The notes below the pieces were generated by a model that was not told where the DNA came from, ran no database searches, and saw nothing but the letters and a program-made list of their open reading frames with translations. This document shows, one piece after another, positions 33,283 through 42,200 of a DNA stretch of 64,000 nucleotides. The first letter of the stretch is position 1. Every line of letters starts with the position of its first letter. The position numbers and the translations under genes are program-made. The DNA comes from UBA1479 sp964012715 (lineage in GTDB: Bacteria; Pseudomonadota; Alphaproteobacteria; Rhodospirillales; Casp-alpha2): NCBI GenBank assembly GCA_964012715.1, contig CAXGUG010000002.1:32642-96641 (forward strand), given 5' to 3'.

Positions 33283-33846
33283 ATGACCGACCTGAACCCC
33301 ACGAGGACCTTGTTGAACGCCGGCGAGAGCATCGTCTTGCAGGCTATCCGGGAATGGCGGGGGGCCTCCCCGGAAAGCAAGGCTTCTTGCGGGACAGGTC
33401 GGGAAGGCGCGGCGAGGGCAGGAGGTGCGCAGACGCCTCCCACCCTCGCCGACGCCGTAACCGCTTTTCTGGACCTGCTGTGGCGGGCGGACCCGTTCAT
33501 CGTCCGCTTCAACCCGCCGACCAATACGGGCATGACCTTGTTCGAGCTTCAGACAATCTACATCCTGGCCGAATGGCGGGCGGGCAATCACCGCACCGTG
33601 CATGAGCTGCTGGCCTGGTGGCTGCCGAATACCTTCATCGCCAATGGCCGCGCCCTGCTGACCGAGATTTCGGAAGTGCTCGATGACCTGGACATCCGCT
33701 TCCAGCCGAGCAAATGGGTGCGCGCGCATTTCCTGGGGCCGCAGCGGTTCAATCGTTCAGGGGCGTCGAAGGTGCCGACGGGCACCCGGGTCGCCCCGGC
33801 GGGCGTTCTTTGGGCGGCGGACCGGTTCTCCCGCACGCTGCACTAA
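33283..33846 (+). CDS. Hypothetical protein behind a Fur-like operator
   Basis: A 187-residue soluble protein I do not recognise. The first third is low complexity (Ala/Gly/Arg/Ser, around residues 28-50) and the rest is helical with conserved-looking segments such as MTLFELQTIYILAEWRAGNH and ALLTEISEVLDDLDIRFQPS. No signal peptide, membrane helix or metal-binding motif. ATG at 33283 follows AAGGAGA (GTG at 33280 is possible). The strong inverted repeat upstream suggests control by iron availability through Fur, so an iron-economy role is conceivable, but the protein itself offers no hint. Confidence 0.7.
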   Translation: MTDLNPTRTLLNAGESIVLQAIREWRGASPESKASCGTGREGAARAGGAQTPPTLADAVTAFLDLLWRADPFIVRFNPPTNTGMTLFELQTIYILAEWRAGNHRTVHELLAWWLPNTFIANGRALLTEISEVLDDLDIRFQPSKWVRAHFLGPQRFNRSGASKVPTGTRVAPAGVLWAADRFSRTLH

Positions 33847-33911
33847 GGCAAAGCCCCACCGAGAAACAAACCCCCAACAACCAAAAAAGACTATTCAGGA
33901 AGAGGAAGCAA

Positions 33912-34772
<861 letters not shown>

Positions 34773-34818
34773 CGGCCAAGCGACCGGCGCAATCAAAAAA
34801 TCAAATGGGTGGATACCA

Positions 34819-35754
34819 ATGAACGAACTCTCCAACTCCGAATGCCTGCTGGAAGTCGACAACCTGACGACTTATTTCGAGATCAAGGACGGCCTGCTGC
34901 GTCGTCCGATCGCCCGCGTACATGCGGTCGAAGGCGTCTCGTTCCAAATCATGCCTGGGGAAACCCTGAGCATCGTCGGCGAAAGCGGCTGCGGCAAGAC
35001 GACCACGGGCCGGACCATCATCGGTCTGGAAAGCGCGACCTCGGGCAACGTCAAGTTCCAGGGCCAGTCCCTGACCGACCATGCGGGCGCCGATCGGCGC
35101 GATTTCTATACCAAGGTCCAGATGATCTTTCAGGACCCGTATTCGTCGCTTAACCCGCGCATGTCGGTGCGCGAAATCCTGGCCGAGCCGCTGAAGGTGC
35201 ACAACTTGGTGCCGCGCGACGGCATCAATGCGCGCGTCGGCGAATTGCTGCACAAGGTCAACCTGCCGGCGGAATTCGCAACCCGCTATCCGCACGAATT
35301 CTCGGGCGGTCAGCGCCAGCGTATTTCGATCGCCCGCGCCTTGGCCATGAACCCGAAGCTGATCATCTGCGACGAGGCCGTATCGGCCCTGGACGTGACG
35401 ATCAAGGCCCAGGTCATCAACCTGCTGATGGATCTGCAGGCGGAATTGGGCCTGTCCTATCTGTTCATCAGCCACGACATGGCGGTGGTCGAGCGTATCA
35501 GCCACCGGGTCGCGGTCATGTACCTGGGGCAGATCGTGGAAATCGGCAAGCGTGAAGACATCTTCGAGCGGCCGCAGCATCCTTATACCAAAAAGCTGCT
35601 GTCCGCCGTGCCGGTTGCCGATCCGAAGCAACGGCGCAAGGAACGGCGCCTGATGGTCGATGAAATTCCCAGCCCGGTGAAGCCGCTCAGCTACACGCCG
35701 GAACTGGTGTCCTACGACGAGGTGTCGCCCGGCCACTTTGTGGCCCGGACGTAG
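34819..35754 (+). CDS. Dipeptide/oligopeptide ABC transporter ATP-binding protein (DppF-like)
   Basis: A 311-residue ATPase, partner of the preceding gene. It shows the DppF/OppF-type insert before the ATPase core (FEIKDGLLRRPIARVHAVEG), Walker A SIVGESGCGKTTTGRTIIG, signature FSGGQRQRISIARAL, Walker B LIICDEAVSALDVT and the C-terminal HPYTKKLLSAVPVADPKQR tail typical of the OppF class. DEAVSALD in place of DEPTSALD is usual for OppF relatives. Start at 34819. It ends at a long imperfect stem-loop that separates it from the convergent DUF4865 gene. Confidence 0.93.
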   Translation: MNELSNSECLLEVDNLTTYFEIKDGLLRRPIARVHAVEGVSFQIMPGETLSIVGESGCGKTTTGRTIIGLESATSGNVKFQGQSLTDHAGADRRDFYTKVQMIFQDPYSSLNPRMSVREILAEPLKVHNLVPRDGINARVGELLHKVNLPAEFATRYPHEFSGGQRQRISIARALAMNPKLIICDEAVSALDVTIKAQVINLLMDLQAELGLSYLFISHDMAVVERISHRVAVMYLGQIVEIGKREDIFERPQHPYTKKLLSAVPVADPKQRRKERRLMVDEIPSPVKPLSYTPELVSYDEVSPGHFVART

Positions 35755-35812
35755 CCGCTCCGGCCTCGACGGCGCGGTGGCCCACGCCGTCGATTCCCGG
35801 CCGGGGCGGCTA
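35752..35812. terminator. Long imperfect stem-loop between convergent genes
   Basis: TAGCCGCTCCGGCC and TCGACGGCG on the left mirror CGCCGTCGA and GGCCGGGGCGGCTA on the right, starting at the stop codon of the DppF-like gene. There is no T-run, so it would be a weak bidirectional terminator. Confidence 0.45.
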
Positions 35813-35823
35813 TCGATGCCGCG

Positions 35824-36402
35824 TCAGCTTGCGGCGTCGGGTAAGCTGTCCAGTTCCGGCTGGGCGAGATAAGCGATATCGAAAATCGTCGCCAAGGAGC
35901 CGCCGGTCGGCGGTTCAGACATGAGGCGGATACGGGTAGCTGTCCAAGCCGTGGGGTTCAGGGCTGCAACCGCGGCGATCGTGCCCTTCGCCGTGGCGTC
36001 CGCAAAGTTCCGTTCTTTCTCGTTGGCGGCGAAGGCCGCGATATTTGCATCGAGCGGCACGGGCACTTCTTCAAGCGTCAGTACCTTTGCGTTTTCACCG
36101 GGCCCTTTGCGGGCATCCAAGACCAGGCCCGTGTTGACGGCGGGTCGTCCGAAGGAATCAGTGACCACGGAAAATCGGCCATCGGTCAGAAAGTCGCGGA
36201 GCTTTACCGCGTCGCGCCAAAGGTAGAGCGAAGAATAGCTGTTGGCTGCGGCCCCGCGTTTCCCTGCCTCGCGGATTAGGAAGGCCTTGAAGAATAAGCC
36301 CGGTACGTTGTCCCACAGATTGCCGCGCGCCATGGCGCGTTCCCGAACCTGGTGCAGATCGAAGGCCGCGGGTAGGCGGTGGTGATAATGATTGAGCAGC
36401 AT
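35824..36402 (-). CDS. DUF4865 family protein
   Basis: A 192-residue protein matching the DUF4865 family: FDLHQVRERAMARGNLWDNV, then PGLFFKAFLIREAGKRG and the YLWRDAVKLRDFLTDGRF block. The function is unknown; members are often found beside LysR regulators and small-molecule enzymes. ATG at 36402, with GGAGAG upstream, was preferred over ATG at 36417. It is probably the second gene of a unit with the DSD1-type enzyme (about 35 bases upstream on the same strand), and a LysR gene is divergent from that unit. Confidence 0.75.
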   Translation of the reverse strand: MLLNHYHHRLPAAFDLHQVRERAMARGNLWDNVPGLFFKAFLIREAGKRGAAANSYSSLYLWRDAVKLRDFLTDGRFSVVTDSFGRPAVNTGLVLDARKGPGENAKVLTLEEVPVPLDANIAAFAANEKERNFADATAKGTIAAVAALNPTAWTATRIRLMSEPPTGGSLATIFDIAYLAQPELDSLPDAAS

Positions 36403-36436
36403 GGATAATCTCTCCATCGGATGGATTGAAAGGCGG

Positions 36437-37624
36437 TCAATAGCCGCGCGCCCGGATCGGCCAGATGGCGACCAGATGGTCGCCGTCCATGACATGACAG
36501 GCGTTGTGTAGATTGACCGTGGGGTCGCAGTGAGGGGTGACGAATTCGACCCGCGCGCCCGGCGGCAGGCTCCCTTCCGTCAGCAGCAACTTTCCGTGTT
36601 CGTCCCCGGCGAAAATATATTGGCTGTCAAAAGGCGCGCCCCGGGCCGTCTCCGGGTTGCCGCCGTCGGTGGCGAAGCATTTGGTGCCTCCGTCGATGGT
36701 GGCGCGGCGGAGGTGATGGGCACTGACGACCGTCGTCTGTACGAACAGAGACGTCTCGAACGGGCTTGCGACGCCGCCGTTCGATAGGACGGTCTGATAT
36801 TCCGCATCCATGAAGACGTAGGACCCGGGCTGTAGTTCCGTGAACACGGATGACTGTGCATCGAAGGCATGGGTGCCGGTCCCGCCGCCGCTGATCGTGG
36901 GGAAGTCGATGCCGCGCTCCGCGGCAAGGTCCAGCAACGCGTGAACCCGGGCGTGAACAGTGCCTGCGGCGCGTTGACGCTCGTTGCGGTCGACAATGTG
37001 TTGAATGTGCCCAGCATAGGCCTGGAGGCCCGCCAGTTTCAGGTTGGGTTGGTCAAGGATACTCTGTGCGACCTTCAAGGCGGCGTCCGGCGTCGGCGCC
37101 CCGGTGCGGTTTTGCCCGACGTCGTAGTCGACAAGGATCGGCAAGATGACGCCGCCGTGGCGGGCGGCCGCGGCCAATGCCGCGATGTTGCCGGGTTGAT
37201 CGGCGACGACCTGGATGTCGCCTGTTCCGGCCCTGGCGATGAGGGCGATCAGGCGGTCGATTTTCTCCGTCGTCACCAGTGGCGAGGTAATCAACACGTT
37301 CCCGATCCCGGCGAAGACCATCGCCTCGACTTCGTCCAGGGTAACGCAGGCGACCCCGATGGCCCCGGCGCTGATTTGTCGATGGGCGATGGCCGGGCAT
37401 TTGTGGGCTTTTACATGCGGGCGCAGGGCGACCCCGGCCTTGGCCGCAATTTCGGCCATCGCATTGATGTTTCGGGTCAGGGGGGCAAGTTCGACCAACA
37501 GCGCCGGGGTTTGCAGGCGCCTGCGGGCGTCGGCTTCGCCGATGAGCGGAATGTTGGGGTGCCAACCGCCTTCTTGGAAGACGCGGTTTTCGTGAACTGC
37601 GGTGGATCGGGAAAGAGACGTCAT
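36437..37624 (-). CDS. DSD1-type PLP-dependent enzyme (D-threonine aldolase/D-serine dehydratase-like)
   Basis: A 395-residue fold-type III PLP enzyme with an alanine racemase-like N-terminal barrel. The PLP Lys lies in ALRPHVKAHKCPAIAH; the C-terminal metal-binding motif H-x-D is seen in VTPHCDPTVNLHNACHV (His and Cys/Asp ligands of zinc in the D-serine dehydratase-like group). Activities in this family include D-threonine aldolase, D-serine dehydratase and related 3-hydroxy-D-amino acid cleavage. ATG at 37624 was chosen from the typical N-terminal length. It is divergent from a LysR gene, which probably controls it, and is followed by DUF4865. Confidence 0.87.
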   Translation of the reverse strand: MTSLSRSTAVHENRVFQEGGWHPNIPLIGEADARRRLQTPALLVELAPLTRNINAMAEIAAKAGVALRPHVKAHKCPAIAHRQISAGAIGVACVTLDEVEAMVFAGIGNVLITSPLVTTEKIDRLIALIARAGTGDIQVVADQPGNIAALAAAARHGGVILPILVDYDVGQNRTGAPTPDAALKVAQSILDQPNLKLAGLQAYAGHIQHIVDRNERQRAAGTVHARVHALLDLAAERGIDFPTISGGGTGTHAFDAQSSVFTELQPGSYVFMDAEYQTVLSNGGVASPFETSLFVQTTVVSAHHLRRATIDGGTKCFATDGGNPETARGAPFDSQYIFAGDEHGKLLLTEGSLPPGARVEFVTPHCDPTVNLHNACHVMDGDHLVAIWPIRARGY

Positions 37625-37706
37625 GGGTGCATCGCCGTCAGGTTTGAAAGGGTGGGGACAACGGGACCCTAGCAATGCAGAATTAATTAAGTAAAATAAT
37701 GATAAA

Positions 37707-37723
37707 TGATATCAATCATATCA
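37707..37723. promoter_or_regulatory. Palindromic operator between the DSD1 gene and lysR
   Basis: TGATAT-CAATC-ATATCA, a perfect 6-bp inverted repeat with a 5-base spacer, in a very AT-rich 115-base divergent intergenic region. Its size fits a LysR-type T-N11-A box. Confidence 0.5.
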
Positions 37724-37739
37724 AAATGTAATTTATGTC

Positions 37740-38612
37740 ATGAAGCAGACCTTGGATATTGAAGCCGTCCGATTGTTCACTTTGGTCGCGGACCTCAAAA
37801 GTTTTTCCCGGGCCGGAGATTCTCTCGCCCTAAGCCAGTCCGCGGTCAGCCTTAAGATCAAGCGGCTGGAGGAACAATTGGGCCGCCGTTTGTTCGAGCG
37901 CACACCGCGCAGCGTGCGCCTGACCGCGGATGGCGATGGGTTTCTGGGCGCTGCCCACGACCTGTTGGCGGCACATGCGGCGGCCTTGGCCGCGTTCGAT
38001 CTGGAGACGTTTCGCCTGACCGTCGGGATCAGCCACCATATCGTCGGGGCGGATCTGCCGGCGTTGCTGAAGAAGACGACCGGCGCGCACCCGGGATTGG
38101 TGTTGGATGTGCGTTTGGCGGCATCACGGGATGTGCTTGCTGATTTCAATGATGGCCATTTGGATGCGGCGATCATCCTGAGCTTTGACCGCGGCCCGGT
38201 CGATGGGGTGCATCAAATCGAAGAGCCGATCGGTTGGATGGCCGCACCCGAGATCACGCTTCGCGACGGCCAGGCGCTTCCTTTGGTGTCTCAATCCGGC
38301 GCGTGCAGTCTTCGTTCCAAAGCGCTGAATGCGCTGGATGCGGCATCGATCCCGTGGGTTGACGCCTTCATCGGCGGGGGGCTGACCACGATAGGGGCAG
38401 CGATTGCCGCAGGCTTGGGGGTTGCGGTGCTAAGCCGCCGTGCCGCGCCGCCGGGCTGTATCGACGTCGGCCAGCGGCTTGGCCTGCCGGACCTGCCGAC
38501 ACCTGCGATTGAGGTGCTGTCGAATGTTCAAGGCAGCCGCGCGAAAACGGCGATCGGGACGCTCGTCGCAGCGATGCGGACAACCACCGGCGGCGCTTCG
38601 GTCGCATCTTAG
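37740..38612 (+). CDS. LysR family transcriptional regulator
   Basis: A 290-residue regulator with the N-terminal winged HTH (LDIEAVRLFTLVADLKSFSR; SQSAVSLKIKRLEEQLGRRL; FERTPRSVRLTADGDGFL) and a C-terminal periplasmic-binding-protein-like effector domain (about 90-285). Divergent from the DSD1-type gene and DUF4865, which it most likely controls through the palindrome in the intergenic region. The effector is unknown; D-amino acids or their products are plausible from context only. Confidence 0.93.
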   Translation: MKQTLDIEAVRLFTLVADLKSFSRAGDSLALSQSAVSLKIKRLEEQLGRRLFERTPRSVRLTADGDGFLGAAHDLLAAHAAALAAFDLETFRLTVGISHHIVGADLPALLKKTTGAHPGLVLDVRLAASRDVLADFNDGHLDAAIILSFDRGPVDGVHQIEEPIGWMAAPEITLRDGQALPLVSQSGACSLRSKALNALDAASIPWVDAFIGGGLTTIGAAIAAGLGVAVLSRRAAPPGCIDVGQRLGLPDLPTPAIEVLSNVQGSRAKTAIGTLVAAMRTTTGGASVAS

Positions 38613-38660
38613 CAGGATAAATTTTCGTCCTATGCTCGGTCGTCGACGATGCCGCTTTGG

Positions 38661-39065
38661 TCAGGCGACGCGCTTTTCGAAAGATTGCTCGATTCGTTCG
38701 CGCAACAGGTTGACCGTGGCCGGCTTGGTGACGAAGCCGTCGGCGCCCAAGGCGCGCGCCTGAGACACCAATTCGTGGCGGCCGTGGCTGGTCAAAAAGA
38801 TCACCGGCGTATCGCGGATGGTTACGTCCGCGTTGTCCCGCAATTCACGCAGGAAGGTCAGGCCGTCCATCGGGCGCATTTCGATGTCGCATAGGACGAC
38901 GTGGGGCCGGACCTTGGCCATCACGTTCAAACCAGCTTGCCCGTCGGCTGCGGTTTCGATGGCACCGAATCCGATCTGTTCCATCATCTTGCGGACGATG
39001 TTCAGCACGAATTCCTGATCGTCGATGATCAACGCGGTCATGTCGGAAAAGGCAGGGTCGCTCAT
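38661..39065 (-). CDS. Single-domain response regulator (CheY-like)
   Basis: A 134-residue receiver protein: TALIIDDQEFVLNIVRKMME, phosphoacceptor Asp60 in VVLCDIEMRPMDG, Thr/Ser in VIFLTSHGRHELV and Lys in DGFVTKPATVN. ATG at 39065 gives the expected length; a longer frame upstream is not supported. It lies about 180 bases downstream of the large hybrid kinase, same strand, and may be a further phosphorelay partner. No output domain. Confidence 0.85.
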   Translation of the reverse strand: MSDPAFSDMTALIIDDQEFVLNIVRKMMEQIGFGAIETAADGQAGLNVMAKVRPHVVLCDIEMRPMDGLTFLRELRDNADVTIRDTPVIFLTSHGRHELVSQARALGADGFVTKPATVNLLRERIEQSFEKRVA

Positions 39066-39243
39066 TCTGGGGGCCTCCGCTCCGTATGTCCGAATGCTGC
39101 CGCGACGCACTTTATCGATAAACCATTGAGCACAGACGCGGTTGGGTGGAATAAACACCCTGTTTTTCTTCTCATTAATGGTAGCTACGCGGGACGCCGC
39201 AAGCAATGCGTTTCGACATGCGGCACGAAAGCCTAATGTACGC

Positions 39244-42200
39244 CTAGGAAACGGAGCGCCGGTCATGACCCGCGACGGCCTGAGAGACGATGGCCAGTTC
39301 CGGCTCGATCCGGCGGGACCAATCGGCGGCTTTTTCGGTGTCGCCGCTCCGCAGGCACAGTTCGATCCGTTCGCACAAATTGGCGAAGCGGACCGCCCCA
39401 GCCAAAAGCGAAGTCCCCTTGGCCGCGTGTGCGGCCTCGCGGGCGCGGGCAAAGTCCTCGCTTTCGAAGGCGCGCAACATGTCGTCGACCAATTGCCGGG
39501 CGTTGCGCAGGTAATCCTGTAGCAACGGGGCGACCATGGTCTCGTCTCCACCGACGGCGTCATGAATATAGCGCAGGTCCAGGATCGCCTCTGCCGGAAA
39601 GGAAGGGGGCGGTGTGTCATGGTTGGCTTCCGACTCGCCGACCGGACGCCGCAGCGAGATCGCCTGAGGCAGCCAGCGTTGGATCAATGCATTGAGTTCC
39701 GAGCGGTCGACCGGCTTCGGCAGATAGTCGTCCATCCCAGCGGCTTTGCAGCGTTCGCGCGTTCCGATCAGGGCATCGGCGGTCAAGGCGATGATCGGCA
39801 AGCGCGGCCGGTTGCCCGACCGTTCCAGCGTCCTGATCCGTTCCGTCAACTCGTAGCCGTCCATTTCGGGCATGTGGCAATCGGTGATCAGAAGTCCGAA
39901 CGGTTGGCGGCGCAGCCTGTTCCAGGCTTCTGAGCCGCTCGCTACGGTTTCGACGGCAATGCCCAGGCGCTCCAGCATCATGCAAATGACTTTGCAGTTC
40001 ACCGGGTTGTCTTCCGCGAACAGCACCAACGCGCCGGCCTGACGGGCGGTTTCGAAATCCGGCGGGGCATACAGCGGCAAGGACGCCGTTTCGGCCGCAT
40101 TTCGCACGGGTTTGTCGATTCCCGGCAGGTTCAGGCCCAAGGCCATCGCGGCGGCCTGCCAAAGCATTGCGCGTTGAATGGGTTTCGGAACGTAAAGGCG
40201 ACGGCGTGCGACATCGTCCGCGCTGATCGCCAGAATATGCCCCCGGGGCATCAAGACGATTGTTCTTTGGCTGATCGGATCGGCGGATCTTTCCCGCTCG
40301 TTCAGAAAGCGGGAAATCCCGACAGCGGCGCGGTCATGGTCGACCACTAGAAGATCGAATTTCTCGGACAGCAACGCGCCGCCGCTTGTCATTTGCGTTA
40401 GCGCACGCAGGCTGGGGATGATCTTGGTCTCGGCCCCAAGGTGCGCCATATAGCTTTCGATGCATCCGCCGGTCTCGTGGTCGGCGGCGAGAATACCGAC
40501 CCGCGTGCCGACGAACGGACGGCCCATGACGACCGTGGCATCGTGTTCCGCGTGAAGCGGGATCGTGACGCTAAAGGTCGAGCCCGCGCCCTCCTTGCTG
40601 TCGACATCGACATCTCCGCCCAGCACCTCGGTCAGGGCTTTGCAAATCGACAGGCCCAGACCGGTGCCGCCGAACCGCCGCATGGTCGAGGAATCCCCCT
40701 GTTCGAACGGCTGGAACAGTTTCCGCTGGTTCGCCGGTGATATGCCGATGCCGGTGTCGGTTATCCGAATGACCAGGCGAGGCGGCTCGTTGCCGTCGAC
40801 TTCATGGGGGCGAACGTCGATGCCGACCACGCCGTTATCGGTGAACTTGACCGCGTTGCCGACCAGATTGAGAAGAATTTGTCGCAGGCGCGTCGGGTCG
40901 CTGACGATCGTGTCGGGCAGGGCAGGATCGACAAAGACATTCAGGCGGTTTCGCTTTTCTTCGGCCCGGGGGGCCATGAGCTCGGCAACGCCGTCGATCA
41001 ATTCGGTCAAACGGAATGGGCTTGGGTCGAGTTCGATACGACCGGCTTCGATCTTCGAGAAATCGAGAATATCGTCGATGATGCCCATCAGGGTTCGGCT
41101 GGAATCCTGGATGATCTCCAGCATGCCTTGTTGGCTGTTGTTGAGCGGGGTGTCCCGGAGCATCTCGGCCACCCCAAGTATGCCGTTCATCGGCGTGCGA
41201 ATCTCGTGGCTCATGTTGGCCAGGAATACGGATTTGGCCTGGTTTGCGCTTTCCGCCGTGTCGCGTGCTTCGCGCAGGCGTTCTTCCAATTCGGCATTTT
41301 CCGTCACGTCGACATGGATGCTGACCACGCCGCCGTCGGGCAGATGGCCGCGCCGGGATTCGATGGTTCGCCCGTTCTTCAAACGTCGCCGGGCGATGGT
41401 CGTATCCGGCGAGCGCACGCGCTCCAAATGCCGTTGGACAATCTCTTCGTCCGGTGCGTCGACGTCTTCGTATTCGCCGCGTTCGACCAGAAAACGGACC
41501 GCATTGGCCAAGGGAGCACCGACATAGACAAGTTCGGGCGGGAAGTCGAACAGCTTGAGGTAGTGGTCGTTAAAGGCGGCAAACCGCAGGTCCGGGTCGA
41601 TAACCACGATGCCGTTGTTCATGGCGCGGACCGCGGTGTCGAACAGCTCCGTCTTCCGCTTCAGGTCGCCTTCGATTTTCTTAAGCTCGGTAATATCCGT
41701 CGAGGTCAGCGTAATACCGCCCTCCCAGGTTCGGCTTTCGCGCAGCAAGAACCACCGGCCGTCGGTGAATTCGCGGATGATCGGCGGGCCCGGATTGCGG
41801 TGGGCGCGCAACCGCTCCTGGACGAATTCTTCTTCGCGGCCTTTGGCATCGGCGATAAGACCGACCTTGGCGCGGGCGATGTCTTCGAAGGTTCCCCCCT
41901 TCGCCAAAATCTCGTCGGCGTGGGGGTGATTGTTGGCATAGCGCGCATTCATCAGCACCAGGCGGTCGTCCGCGTCGTACAGGGCGAACCCTTCCTGCAA
42001 GCTTTCCACCGCGCCGCGCAGGCGATTTTCGCTTTGTTGCAGCGCGGCTTCGGCCCGGCGTCGTTCCTCGACCTCGCGGGTCAGTTCCTGGGTGCGCTCT
42101 TCGACACGCTTTTCCAGTTCGTCATGGGCTTCGCGCAGGTCATTCTCGGCGCGGACCCGTTCGCTGATGTCACGAACGAAAGAGAAGACGTATTCCTGCC

